A stretch of DNA of 64,000 bases from CAWDVK01 sp963805715 (GTDB lineage: Bacteria; Actinomycetota; Actinomycetes; Streptosporangiales; Streptosporangiaceae): contig CAWDVK010000007.1 of the NCBI GenBank assembly GCA_963805715.1, forward strand, positions 1-64,000, read 5' to 3'. This document shows, piece by piece, positions 51,974 to 60,066 of this stretch (the stretch's first letter is position 1; every line of letters begins with the position of its first letter). The notes under the pieces are model-generated. The model had not been told where the DNA came from, made no database searches, and saw only the letters and a program-made list of their open reading frames with translations. The position numbers and the translations under genes are program-made.

Positions 51974-52161
51974 CCGGGAAGGCGCAGCGCGGTCTTCGGG
52001 CACGATCGGACCGCGTGCCTGACCTCGTCAGCTAGCCGCGGCGGCACGTCGGCCACCAGGATGTGCAGCTGGTCGTCATCGTCGAGCTCGAAGACGCCGG
52101 GTACCAGGCCCGCGCAGACCCCGTTGGCCTCGCAGGAATCGGGGTCGACTTCCACTCGCAC
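51970..52161 (-). CDS. 3Fe-4S ferredoxin
   Basis: The 63-residue ferredoxin has the pattern DPDSCEANGVCAGLVPGVFE and a final CPKTAL, which gives three cluster cysteines plus the spacing of P450-partner ferredoxins. No cytochrome P450 gene is nearby. GTG 52161 has GGGAGG eight bases upstream; an ATG at 52191 lacks such a site. Its end overlaps the sedolisin gene, an unexpected pairing. Confidence 0.88.
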   Translation of the reverse strand: MRVEVDPDSCEANGVCAGLVPGVFELDDDDQLHILVADVPPRLADEVRHAVRSCPKTALRLPG

Positions 52162-52257
52162 CGCTGCGGCCTCCCGGTCATGCCCGCCCATCCGGTCATC
52201 CGGAGTGAAGCACGCCGGGGCTCGCGCGGCAAGCCGCCGGCCGCCAGACTAGGGCGC

Positions 52258-52902
52258 ATGCAGAACGCGCTGCCCGACCGCATCAGCCGCGCCGCCGAGG
52301 CGGCCAGGGGCTTCATGCCGCCAGCCGAGGGGCTGGCGCTGTATGAGACGGCCGCCGCCTACGCGCCGGCCGGCCCGGTCGCGGAGATCGGGACCTATTG
52401 CGGCAAGTCCACGATCTACCTGGCGGCCGCGGCGAGTCAGGCCGGGCAGCTGGTGGTGACCGTTGATCATCATCATGGCTCGGAAGAGAATCAGCCGGGC
52501 TGGGACTACCACGATGCCGAGCTTGTGGATCCGGCGACCGGACGGCTGGACACGCTGCCATATTTCCGCGCGACGATCGCGGCGGCCGGGCTCGAGGAGC
52601 ACGTGATCGCGATTGTCGGCCGGTCCGGCGCCGTGTCCAGCCTGTGGCGGGCGCCGCTCGGCATGCTCTTCATCGACGGCGGCCACACCGATGAGGCCGC
52701 GGTCACTGACTATGAGGGCTGGGCGCCGTGGGTCACCAGCGGGGGGGCCCTCGCCATCCACGACGTGTTCGAGGATCCGGCCGACGGCGGCCAGGCGCCG
52801 TACCGGATCTATCAGCGGGCGCTGAAGTCCGGCGCCTTCACCGAGGTCCGGGTGGCGGGATCGCTACGGGTGCTGGAGCGGACCGGAGCCGGGATCGGCT
52901 GA
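52258..52902 (+). CDS. Class I SAM-dependent methyltransferase
   Basis: The 214-residue Methyltransf_24-like protein has the SAM loop VAEIGTYCGKSTIYLAAAAS at residues 41-60, the acidic VTVDHHHGSEEN, and MLFIDGGHTDEAAVTDYEGW and LAIHDVFEDP. The substrate is unknown. It is transcribed toward the glucoamylase-like gene and its last 39 bases overlap that gene's end, so the two may belong to one locus. Confidence 0.85.
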   Translation: MQNALPDRISRAAEAARGFMPPAEGLALYETAAAYAPAGPVAEIGTYCGKSTIYLAAAASQAGQLVVTVDHHHGSEENQPGWDYHDAELVDPATGRLDTLPYFRATIAAAGLEEHVIAIVGRSGAVSSLWRAPLGMLFIDGGHTDEAAVTDYEGWAPWVTSGGALAIHDVFEDPADGGQAPYRIYQRALKSGAFTEVRVAGSLRVLERTGAGIG

Positions 52903-54150
52903 GCCTGCGCCGGCCAGCCCTGGCGGGCAGCCGCAGGACGCGGTCCCGGCCGGGAGCTCGCTGGACGGACTGGCCGCCGCGGCGAAGATGCCCGCGCCGT
53001 TGGTCGCCCCGGAGAGGGCGTCGGCGGCCAGGATGACCGCTGCGGATGTCCAGCTGCTCTGCTCGTTCGGGAAGTGCGCCTGGTTGGCGAACTGCCAGCC
53101 GGTCCAGTACGCACCATCCGGTGCGCGCAGGTGCTGAATCTGCTCGACCAGGTCCAGGGCGGTGGCCCGGTCGCCGATGGCCTCCAGCGCGATGGCCAGC
53201 TCGCAGGTCTCCGCACCGGTCACCCAGGGCTGGTCGCTGACGCACCGGATGCCGAGACCGGGCACCACGAACGTGTCCCAGCCCTGGTCCAGCCGCTGGC
53301 GCGCGGCACTGCCGCGCACCGGTCCGGCCAGCACCGGGTAGTACCAGTCCATCGAGTACCTGCTCTTGTCCGCGAATGCCTGCTCGCCATGGACGGCGAC
53401 AACGTGGCCGAGCTGGGCCGCGGCGACCTCCCAGTCCGGCTGCGGCACATTCAGGTGATCGGCCAGCGCGATGCCGCAGCGCAGCGCCTGGTACATGCTC
53501 GACGAGCCGGCCAGCAGCGCATAAGTGTCGGGGGTACCGTCGGCCATCCGGCGCCAGATGATCTCGCCCCGCGGTCGCTGCAGGCTCAGCGCGAACTCGA
53601 TGCCGCCGTGCACCACCGGCCACATCCGCTCGGCGAACGCCTCGTCCCCGGTGACCAGGAGCTCGTGCCAGGCCCCGACCGCGGCATAGGCGGCGTGATT
53701 GCTCTCCGCGCTCTGGTCGGCTGCGGTGAAGTCGCCGAAGATCTCGGCGGCCGTGCAATCGGCTGTCCCTGTTTTGCCGGTCCCAGTGCTGCCGGTCCCA
53801 GTGCTGCCGGTCCCAGTGCTGCCGGTCCCAGTGCTGCCGTGGCCTGTGCTGCCGTGGCCTGCGCCGCCGAGGGCCAGGACGCTCGCCGGGCGCACCGGCC
53901 AGGAGCCATCCGGCCGCTGTGCGCTCGCCAGCCATGCATAGGCGCGGCGCGCGGCGGCGCGCAGCCCGCAGACGCTCAGGGCCATCGCGCACTCGATATG
54001 GTTCCAGGCGTCCACATGGCCGTCCGGCCAGCCGATCGCGCCATCGGCCTGCTGCACCGCCGCGATGCTGTCGCCCGTCGCGAGCAGCTGGTCAGCCGTC
54101 AGGATGCCCGCGACCTCGGGCACCCAGCCAGCAGCGCGGGTTCCGGCCAT
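52864..54150 (-). CDS. Alpha/alpha-barrel (prenyltransferase/glycosidase-like) protein
   Basis: The protein has 428 residues of (alpha/alpha)6-barrel type sequence, with repeated motifs such as QQADGAIGWPDGHVDAWNHI, AYAWLASAQRPDGSWPVRP and HLRAPDGAYWTGWQFANQAH. Annotation pipelines usually call such proteins prenyltransferase; the QxDGxxGW repeats are shared by terpene cyclases and glycoside hydrolases. A 15-bp repeat inserts a GSTGT linker after residue 95. ATG 54150 is four bases after the stop of the methyltransferase, so the three genes form an operon. Confidence 0.8.
   Translation of the reverse strand: MAGTRAAGWVPEVAGILTADQLLATGDSIAAVQQADGAIGWPDGHVDAWNHIECAMALSVCGLRAAARRAYAWLASAQRPDGSWPVRPASVLALGGAGHGSTGHGSTGTGSTGTGSTGTGSTGTGKTGTADCTAAEIFGDFTAADQSAESNHAAYAAVGAWHELLVTGDEAFAERMWPVVHGGIEFALSLQRPRGEIIWRRMADGTPDTYALLAGSSSMYQALRCGIALADHLNVPQPDWEVAAAQLGHVVAVHGEQAFADKSRYSMDWYYPVLAGPVRGSAARQRLDQGWDTFVVPGLGIRCVSDQPWVTGAETCELAIALEAIGDRATALDLVEQIQHLRAPDGAYWTGWQFANQAHFPNEQSSWTSAAVILAADALSGATNGAGIFAAAASPSSELPAGTASCGCPPGLAGAGSADPGSGPLQHP
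53776..53865. repeat. Tandem repeat, 6 x 15 bp, coding for GSTGT
   Basis: The unit GCCGGTCCCAGTGCT is repeated four times exactly, then two GCCGTGGCCTGYGCY variants follow, all in frame. Confidence 0.95.
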
Positions 54151-54154
54151 GCGC

Positions 54155-54967
54155 TCAGGCCGCCGCATGCGCAGGTCCGGGGGCGTCCGCCGGTCGGGCA
54201 GTCCCGTCCTGGCCCGCCTGGTCCGCCGCAGGACCGCGCTGGTCCGCCAGCCCGGCCGCGTCCTTGCCCGCGTAGATGACCAGGCTCTTCCCGATGACCG
54301 GGTTGAGCACCCGGTCGGCCAGCCGGGTGACGGCCGGGGCCGCCATGATGTCCCAGACGAGCAGCCGATGATAGGCCCGCGCCAGCGGGTGGTCGTCGTC
54401 GTGCACGCCAACGGCGCATTTCAGCCACCAGTACGGCGTGTGCAATGCATGAGCGTGATGATGATCCCCGACGGCCAGCCCGGCCCGGCCGAGCTTAGTT
54501 TCCAGCTCACGGCGGGTGAAGATGCGGATATGGCCGCCCGGCACGTTGTGGTAGTCATCCGACAGCTGCCAGCAGACCCGCTCGGGCAGCCAGGCCGGCA
54601 CAGTCACGGCGGCCACGCCGCCAGGGCGCAGCACCCTCGCGATCTCGTCCATGGCAGCCTGGTCGGCCGGGATGTGCTCGAGCACCTCGGCGGCGATCAC
54701 CACGTCAAACGACCCGTCCGGGAATGGCATTGCTGTCGCGTCACCCGCCGCGCACGCGGCAGCCGCGCCTGGCGGCAGCTCGCCAGCCTCCTCCATCGCC
54801 ACGGCGACCGCCGTGACCTGTCGCAGCTCGGCCAGGCTGGTGTCCAGGGCGACGACACTCGCGCCGCGGCGCAGCGCCTCGAACGCGTGCCGCCCGGCGC
54901 CGCAGCCCAGGTCCAGCACGCGGGTGCCTGGCCCGACCGGCAGCCTCGCGAAGTCGACGGTCAGCAC
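54155..54967 (-). CDS. SAM-dependent methyltransferase (C-terminal part of the fused frame, or separate gene)
   Basis: The Methyltransf_11 domain shows TRVLDLGCGAGRHAFEALRR, MPFPDGSFDVVIAAEVLEHI and ARVLRPGGVAAVTVPAWLP. A GTG at 54967 begins directly before the domain and overlaps, in another frame, a TGA at 54963-54961 that would end the glycosyltransferase if the repeat upstream lost one base. It is therefore listed separately although the sequence as given reads through from the glycosyltransferase. Confidence 0.75.
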   Translation of the reverse strand: MLTVDFARLPVGPGTRVLDLGCGAGRHAFEALRRGASVVALDTSLAELRQVTAVAVAMEEAGELPPGAAAACAAGDATAMPFPDGSFDVVIAAEVLEHIPADQAAMDEIARVLRPGGVAAVTVPAWLPERVCWQLSDDYHNVPGGHIRIFTRRELETKLGRAGLAVGDHHHAHALHTPYWWLKCAVGVHDDDHPLARAYHRLLVWDIMAAPAVTRLADRVLNPVIGKSLVIYAGKDAAGLADQRGPAADQAGQDGTARPADAPGPAHAAA

Positions 54968-56461
54968 GGCACCACCGTCTCCCCGGCTTCCCGCGCTCCG
55001 GCTTCCCGCGCTCCGGCTTCCCGCGCTCCGGCTTCCCGCGCTCCGGCTTCCCGCGCTCCGGCTTCCCGCCCTCCGGCTTCCCGCCCTCCGGCTTCCCGCC
55101 CTCCGGCTTCCCGGCCCTCCGGCTTCCTGGCCCCTGGCTTCCTGGCCCCTGGCTTCCTGGCCCAGCGCGCCGGTGCGTGCCGCCCGCATGCCCGCGATCG
55201 CCTTCCGGTACTCGGCCACGGTCGCACGTGCTACCGCTGGCCAGGCAAAACGCTCCTGAACCCGGCTGAGTGCCGCCGCCGACAGCCGCGCCCGCCCGGC
55301 CGCGGAGTCGTGCAGCTCCCGCAGCGCGGCGGCCAGCTCCTCCGGATCGCCAGGGGTCACCAGCAGGGCCGCGTCGCCGGTCACCTCGGGCAGCGCGCCA
55401 GTCCGGCTCGCTATCAGCGGCGTGCCCGAGGCCATGTGCTCGACGGCAGGCAGCGAGAATCCCTCGTAGAGGGACGGGACGACGGCGATTTCCGCGCTCG
55501 CGATCAGCTCGGCCAGCTCCAGGTCGCTGATATCGCTGACGAACTGCACCCGGTCGCCCAGCGCCAGCTCGGCTACCAGTCGCTCGGTCGGGCCGCCAGG
55601 CGCCGGCTTGCTGACCAGAGTGAGAACCGCATTTCGTTCGGTAGTGAACTTGGCGAAAGCCCGGAGCAGCACCGAGATGCCCTTGACCGGCGAGTCCGCG
55701 CTGGCCACGGCCACGACCCGGCCGGGCACCCGAGGGGCGGGCCGGGGGTGGAACAGGCGGGTGTCCACCCCCAGCGGGATCACGCGCACCTGCTCACGCG
55801 CTACCCGGAAATCGCGGCAGATATCGTCCCGCGATGACTCCGAGCCCGTCAGTACCGGCCCGACCCTGCGCGCCACCCGGCCCTGCATCCGCACGAACGA
55901 GTACCAGCGCCGCTTGGTGATCCGGGAGAATCCCCTGGCTGCCGCCAGCTCGATCCTCCGGTCCACGCTGATCGGGTGATGAATGCTGGTGACCAGCGGC
56001 AGGCCGAGGCGGGCAATGCCCAGCATGCCGTAGGCGAGCACCTGGTTGTCGTGCACTACGTCAAATTCCGCGGCCTGGCCGCGGAGCGCGCGCAGGGCGC
56101 GGATGCTGAAGGTCAGCGGCTCGGGAAAGGCCCCCGTCCACATCGACCCGACCTCGAGCAGGTCAATCCAGTCGCGGTACTCGCTCAGCCCCGGCGTGCG
56201 GAACGGGTCCTCGTCAGCATACAAGTCAAGGCTGGGCAGCGTCCGCAGCAGCGGTCCTGGCTCCAGGTCCGGATAGGGCTGCCCGGAGAACACCTCGACA
56301 TGGTGTCCGAGAGCGGCCAGCTCACGGGATAGATGCCGGACGTATATTCCCTGGCCGCCGCAGTGCGGCTTGCTCCGATAGGACAGGAGCGCGATTCTCA
56401 GTGGCTGATCGGCGGCCCCGAGGGACGCAGGAGTCATCCCCTCAGCAGATATCGTGCTCAC
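54155..56461 (-). CDS. GT4 glycosyltransferase read through into a methyltransferase (fusion frame)
   Basis: From GTG 56461 (GAGGAGG upstream) the frame encodes 768 residues. Residues 1-430 are a GT4 retaining glycosyltransferase with PHCGGQGIYVRHLSREL, VIPLGVDTRLFHPRP, and the donor-site EGFSLPAVEHMASGTPLI. Residues about 434-492 are a repeat made by the 15-bp array at 54986-55163, read in one frame for three units and in another after a 16-bp unit. The rest is a methyltransferase. Without the odd base the two would be separate overlapping genes. A sugar is probably transferred and then methylated on the same acceptor, which is inference. Confidence 0.8.
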   Translation of the reverse strand: MSTISAEGMTPASLGAADQPLRIALLSYRSKPHCGGQGIYVRHLSRELAALGHHVEVFSGQPYPDLEPGPLLRTLPSLDLYADEDPFRTPGLSEYRDWIDLLEVGSMWTGAFPEPLTFSIRALRALRGQAAEFDVVHDNQVLAYGMLGIARLGLPLVTSIHHPISVDRRIELAAARGFSRITKRRWYSFVRMQGRVARRVGPVLTGSESSRDDICRDFRVAREQVRVIPLGVDTRLFHPRPAPRVPGRVVAVASADSPVKGISVLLRAFAKFTTERNAVLTLVSKPAPGGPTERLVAELALGDRVQFVSDISDLELAELIASAEIAVVPSLYEGFSLPAVEHMASGTPLIASRTGALPEVTGDAALLVTPGDPEELAAALRELHDSAAGRARLSAAALSRVQERFAWPAVARATVAEYRKAIAGMRAARTGALGQEARGQEARGQEAGGPGSRRAGSRRAGSRRAGSRSAGSRSAGSRSAGSRSAGSRSAGSRGDGGAVLTVDFARLPVGPGTRVLDLGCGAGRHAFEALRRGASVVALDTSLAELRQVTAVAVAMEEAGELPPGAAAACAAGDATAMPFPDGSFDVVIAAEVLEHIPADQAAMDEIARVLRPGGVAAVTVPAWLPERVCWQLSDDYHNVPGGHIRIFTRRELETKLGRAGLAVGDHHHAHALHTPYWWLKCAVGVHDDDHPLARAYHRLLVWDIMAAPAVTRLADRVLNPVIGKSLVIYAGKDAAGLADQRGPAADQAGQDGTARPADAPGPAHAAA
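54986..55163. repeat. Tandem repeat, about 12 x 15 bp, inside the glycosyltransferase-methyltransferase frame
   Basis: The unit GCTTCCCGCGCTCCG occurs five times exactly, then three GCTTCCCGCCCTCCG copies, one 16-bp copy, and about three GCTTCCTGGCCCCTG copies. The single 16-bp copy changes the frame. Confidence 0.96.
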
Positions 56462-56679
56462 GCAGGATTGCGCCTCCTCGTCTGCCGCTGGCTGCCCATG
56501 CTGCAAAAGGCACGCCCGCGTGACCCCCTAGGGACGGAACATTACCAGGGGGTACCTTGCATTCCTTTGCACCCCATCCGTTAACCGCGGATGTCGTGAG
56601 CCGCGGCTATGTCGGTAAGCTGCCGCGACGTAGGTTTGACCGGCGGGGGGGTGTCCCGTCGCAATGAGCGGAGGCTCTG

Positions 56680-57714
56680 CTGACCAGGCGCGCGCTGATC
56701 ACCGGGATCACCGGACAGGACGGCTCCTACCTTGCTGAGCACCTTGTCTCGCTCGGTTATGAGGTCTGGGGCCTCGTTCGCGGGCAGGCGAACCCGCGAG
56801 TGCGCCAGCTTCGCCAGCGGCTCGGCGATGTGCGCCTGGTCCGCGGCGATCTGCTGGATCAGGGCAGCCTGATCTCGGCCGTGGAGCGGGTCCAGCCGGA
56901 CGAGGTCTACAACCTGGCGGCCATCTCCTACGTGCCCATGTCCTGGCAGCAGGCCGAGCTGACCGGTGAGGTGACCGGCCTCGGCGTGCTGCGGGTGCTC
57001 GAGGCCATCAGGGTCTGCAGCGGGATCAGCGCCTCGCGCAGCCCGGCCCACGGCCAGATCCGGTTCTACCAGGCGTCATCGTCGGAAATGTTCGGCAAGG
57101 TACGGGAATCACCGCAAGACGAGCGGACACCATTTCACCCGCGGAGCCCGTATGGCGTCGCCAAGGCCTACGGCCATTTCCTGACCCAGAATTACCGCGA
57201 GTCCTATGGCATGTTCGCGGTGTCGGGCATCTTGTTCAATCATGAGTCCCCGCGCCGGGGGGCTGAGTTCGTCACGCGGAAAGTCTCGCTCGGCGTGGCC
57301 AAGATCAAGCTGGGCTACGAGCGGCAGCTCCGGCTGGGGAACCTGAGTGCCAGCCGGGACTGGGGCTTTGCTGGTGACTACGTCCGGGCGATGCATATGG
57401 TGCTGGCTGAGGACGAGCCGGCCGATTACGTCGTCGGCACCGGGGTGACCCACTCGGTGGAGGAACTGGTCGACCTGGCCTTCCGGGTGGCGGGCCTGGA
57501 CTGGCACGACCACGTGCTGACCGACGCCGCGTTCATCCGGCCCGCCGAGGTCGACCGGCTGTGCGCGAACCCGGCCAAGGCGCGGGACGAGCTCGGCTGG
57601 GAACCCAAGATCGGATTCGAGGAGCTCGTCGCCATGATGGTCGAGGCCGACCTGGAGCTGCTGTCCAGCTCAGGCGGCCATGCTGACGACTCGTTCGGCC
57701 CCGATTCCTGGTAG
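56680..57714 (+). CDS. GDP-mannose 4,6-dehydratase
   Basis: The 344-residue enzyme is an extended SDR making GDP-4-keto-6-deoxymannose, the precursor of GDP-rhamnose, GDP-fucose and related sugars. It has the cofactor loop LITGITGQDGSYLAEHL, NLAAISYVPMSW, the catalytic SSSEMFG and YGVAKAYGHFLTQNYR, and RDWGFAGDYVRAMHMVL. The Rossmann loop lies upstream of the first GTG (56800). The only start in frame after the upstream TGA (56665) is CTG 56680 (or 56677), with GGAGG at 56670-56674. It is divergent from the glycosyltransferase cluster and probably feeds it. Confidence 0.88.
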   Translation: MTRRALITGITGQDGSYLAEHLVSLGYEVWGLVRGQANPRVRQLRQRLGDVRLVRGDLLDQGSLISAVERVQPDEVYNLAAISYVPMSWQQAELTGEVTGLGVLRVLEAIRVCSGISASRSPAHGQIRFYQASSSEMFGKVRESPQDERTPFHPRSPYGVAKAYGHFLTQNYRESYGMFAVSGILFNHESPRRGAEFVTRKVSLGVAKIKLGYERQLRLGNLSASRDWGFAGDYVRAMHMVLAEDEPADYVVGTGVTHSVEELVDLAFRVAGLDWHDHVLTDAAFIRPAEVDRLCANPAKARDELGWEPKIGFEELVAMMVEADLELLSSSGGHADDSFGPDSW

Positions 57715-57795
57715 CCGCGACTGCCCGCACCGGCCAGCGACAGCTCGCGCTGACGATGGCTGGCTGCTCCGCCAGGCTGAGCCGGGCCGGGCGGG

Positions 57796-59469
57796 TCAGA
57801 CCGCTCCGGTCGATGGCGGGGAGTGGCTGCGGAGGGTTTTCCGGCCGTCAGGGCTGGTGGCGGTGGTCGTGCCGTTGCCGTGCAGGGTGATGCTCCAGCC
57901 CCATCGATGAATCGCGATCAGGTGGTGGAAGGGGCAGAGCAGGAGCAGGTTCGTCAGGCAGGTCGTGCCGCCTGCGGCCCGGGGCTGGATGTGGTGGACC
58001 TGGCAGGAGGATGGGCGCTGGGCGCAGCCCGGGAATGCGCAGCGGCGGTCCCGGCTGATGACAGCCCGGCGCAGATGGGGTGGCACGGTGCTGGCGACTG
58101 TGCCGACGTCGAGCGGCAGGCTGACGGACGGGAACTCCGCGGCCAGTGTCCTGGTGCGCAGGAATGCCGTCAGCCCCCTCGGGCCGGACAGGACGTCGGC
58201 GGCGTAGCGGAGCAGCGTGTCCTGCAGCCGGGCCAGGGTCCGCGGCGGGAGCATCCGCGGCGGGAGCAGGGGCGTGCCGGATGCGGCATCGCCGGTGCCG
58301 GGCGAGCCGGTGCCGGGCGGGCCGGTGCCGGGCGGGCCGGTGGCAGGCAAGTCGGTGCCGGGCGGGCCGGTGGCAGGCAAGTCGGTGCCCGGCGGGCAGG
58401 ACGCCGAGCCGGGCTGGGTCAGTCCGGCGAGCCACTGGCTGGTCAGGCTGGCGAGGATAGCGGGGTCGACGTGGCCGGTAACGATGGGGGTGATCTGGGC
58501 GTCGCATGCATACGCTTGGGCTGTCTCGCGGCTGGTCGCCCAGCCGGGCTCGCCATCCCCGGCGGACCGGGCGGCGGTCCAGGCGTTCTCGGCGTCCGCG
58601 GCGCCAGGGAGGCCGCGGAGCTCGTCGAGGGTCATGTGCAGCTGGATCTGGGTGGGCTGCCCGGCGCGGTCGGGGATGTCGCCGGCGGCAATGAGCCGAC
58701 GGCAGGCTTCTTCGAGGGCGTCGTGGTCGCGCTGGCGCTGGGTGCGGGTGTCCTCAGGCCCGGCTTTCCTGCCGAGGGCGTCCAAGACGGCTTGCAGGGC
58801 GGCGGCGCATGGCGGGGTGAGGTCGGCGTCGAGTTTCCCGGCGCCGCGGTAGTGACGGTCCAGCCGCAATGACCGGTCGGCGAACCCATCGTCGCTGTCG
58901 GTGTCGGGGCGAGCGGTGCGGCGGCGTATTTCCTCGGCCAGGTCTGCCAGGTCGCGGATGCCGGCGCCGCCGACCGCGGCACCGAGCAGGATCTGGTCGG
59001 CGCCGGCGCGGTGCTCGGCGGGGAGCTGGTCGGTCCACTCGCTTACCTGCCGGGCCCAGGAGACAGATATCTCGGCCGAAGCGAGCGCACCGGCGATGGC
59101 CGGATGAGCGGCCAGCCGGCGCATCCACGCGGTGGCGCCGGCCGCAGCAGCGCGGGTGATCCGGGTTTGCCAGGCCAGCCATGACTGGGGGCCGCCCTGC
59201 CCGTCAGCCTCGAAACCACGGGCCGCGGTGAACGCGGCTAGCACCGAGGCGCGGGCGGCGGTCAGCCGGGCCTCGGCCCGTTCCAGCGCCCGCAGGCAGG
59301 TGGCCTGCTCATCGGCGGTCAGGCCGGCCGCATCCGCGGTCGCCAGCCACGCCAGCCCCGCCTCTACCGCCGCGACCGCCGCACCGGACGCCGTTATCAG
59401 GCCGGTGACCGAGCCGGGCGGGCCGGTGACCGAGCCGGGCGGGCCGGTGACCGAGCCGGGAGAGCACAT
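57796..59469 (-). CDS. DUF222/HNH endonuclease-domain protein (13E12 repeat family)
   Basis: The large helical DUF222 domain (residues about 15-330) is followed by a repeat linker. The C-terminal HNH nuclease motif reads RDRRCAFPGCAQRPSSCQVH, HIQPRAAGGTTCLTNLLLLC, PFHH. This is the actinobacterial 13E12 family, often present in many copies per genome, with unknown function. Repeats in the linker (PGTDLPATGP) and at the N-terminus (GSVTGPP) come from two tandem arrays. ATG 59469 has GGGGAGG nine bases upstream. Confidence 0.9.
   Translation of the reverse strand: MCSPGSVTGPPGSVTGPPGSVTGLITASGAAVAAVEAGLAWLATADAAGLTADEQATCLRALERAEARLTAARASVLAAFTAARGFEADGQGGPQSWLAWQTRITRAAAAGATAWMRRLAAHPAIAGALASAEISVSWARQVSEWTDQLPAEHRAGADQILLGAAVGGAGIRDLADLAEEIRRRTARPDTDSDDGFADRSLRLDRHYRGAGKLDADLTPPCAAALQAVLDALGRKAGPEDTRTQRQRDHDALEEACRRLIAAGDIPDRAGQPTQIQLHMTLDELRGLPGAADAENAWTAARSAGDGEPGWATSRETAQAYACDAQITPIVTGHVDPAILASLTSQWLAGLTQPGSASCPPGTDLPATGPPGTDLPATGPPGTGPPGTGSPGTGDAASGTPLLPPRMLPPRTLARLQDTLLRYAADVLSGPRGLTAFLRTRTLAAEFPSVSLPLDVGTVASTVPPHLRRAVISRDRRCAFPGCAQRPSSCQVHHIQPRAAGGTTCLTNLLLLCPFHHLIAIHRWGWSITLHGNGTTTATSPDGRKTLRSHSPPSTGAV
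58291..58395. repeat. Tandem repeat, 7 x 15 bp, in the HNH gene
   Basis: The unit GCCGGTGCCGGGCGG alternates with GCCGGTGGCAGGCAA, so a 30-bp higher-order repeat is also visible. It is in frame, in the DUF222-HNH linker. Confidence 0.93.
59401..59461. repeat. Tandem repeat, 2.9 x 21 bp, at the start of the HNH gene
   Basis: The unit GCCGGTGACCGAGCCGGGCGG is repeated just inside the start codon and codes for GSVTGPP. Confidence 0.9.
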
Positions 59470-59527
59470 CGCGAAGCACCTCCCCAGGGAAATAAGGACA
59501 CAGAGCCAGGCCCTGCTGACAGGGCAT

Positions 59528-59603
59528 CCAGCCCTTGGACAGAACGACCAGCCCCAGGACAGAACAGCCAGCCCCAGGACAGAACAGCCAGGAGATGGAC
59601 AGG
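59528..59603. repeat. Tandem repeat, 3.7 x 20 bp, upstream of the HNH gene
   Basis: The unit CCAGCCCCAGGACAGAACAG occurs twice exactly, with a diverged copy before and a partial copy after, about 60 bases upstream of the HNH start. Confidence 0.85.
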
Positions 59604-59946
59604 CGGCTTGCCCGGGACGCAGCGAAGAGCGCCGTGCTATGACGAGCAACTGGAGGGGCCGCGACCCAGGGCGGAAAGCTCCTTGCGGAGCGCACATCAC
59701 CTGACAGCCGTCACATCAACGGCCCTGGCGCGCCATCACTCTCTCGAATATTTACTCGATACTAGCAGTCAGGCTCGCTGTTATCATCGAATTTATTATT
59801 TTCCCCGGCAACTTCCAGGAACTGGCGGCCCATCGGGCCAGGCGCGCCAGCGGCGCGAGTGAGCTACCGGGGCAGGCGCGCTACCGGGCGGGCAGGCTAC
59901 CGGGGCGGGCGAGCCTCCTGGCGGAGGGCAACGGTGGCGGGAGCGA

Positions 59947-59996
59947 GAACGCGTGCTGAGGGAACGCGTGCTGAGGGAACGCGTGCTGAGGGAACG
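59947..59996. repeat. Tandem repeat, 3.3 x 15 bp
   Basis: The unit GAACGCGTGCTGAGG occurs three times exactly plus a partial copy, downstream of the DUF1269 gene. Confidence 0.92.
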
Positions 59997-60066
59997 AAGC
60001 CAGGCCTGCCGGAGCGAGCGGAGATCAACGCCGCTCCGGCAGGCTGGCCAGCTTGCGGGACAGGAC

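Larger units (their letters stand above)
59470..60066. other. Gene-free region with repeats and an AT-rich patch
   Basis: These 597 bases contain the 20-bp repeat array (59528-59603), an AT-rich patch at about 59730-59815 that contrasts strongly with the rest, and a 15-bp array (59947-59996). I see no supported gene. Confidence 0.5.

Noticed and set aside
57796..59700. Biosynthetic gene cluster or phage
   Set aside because: A 13E12 HNH gene alone is not a prophage sign, and no polyketide, peptide-synthetase, capsid or integrase genes are visible in the window.
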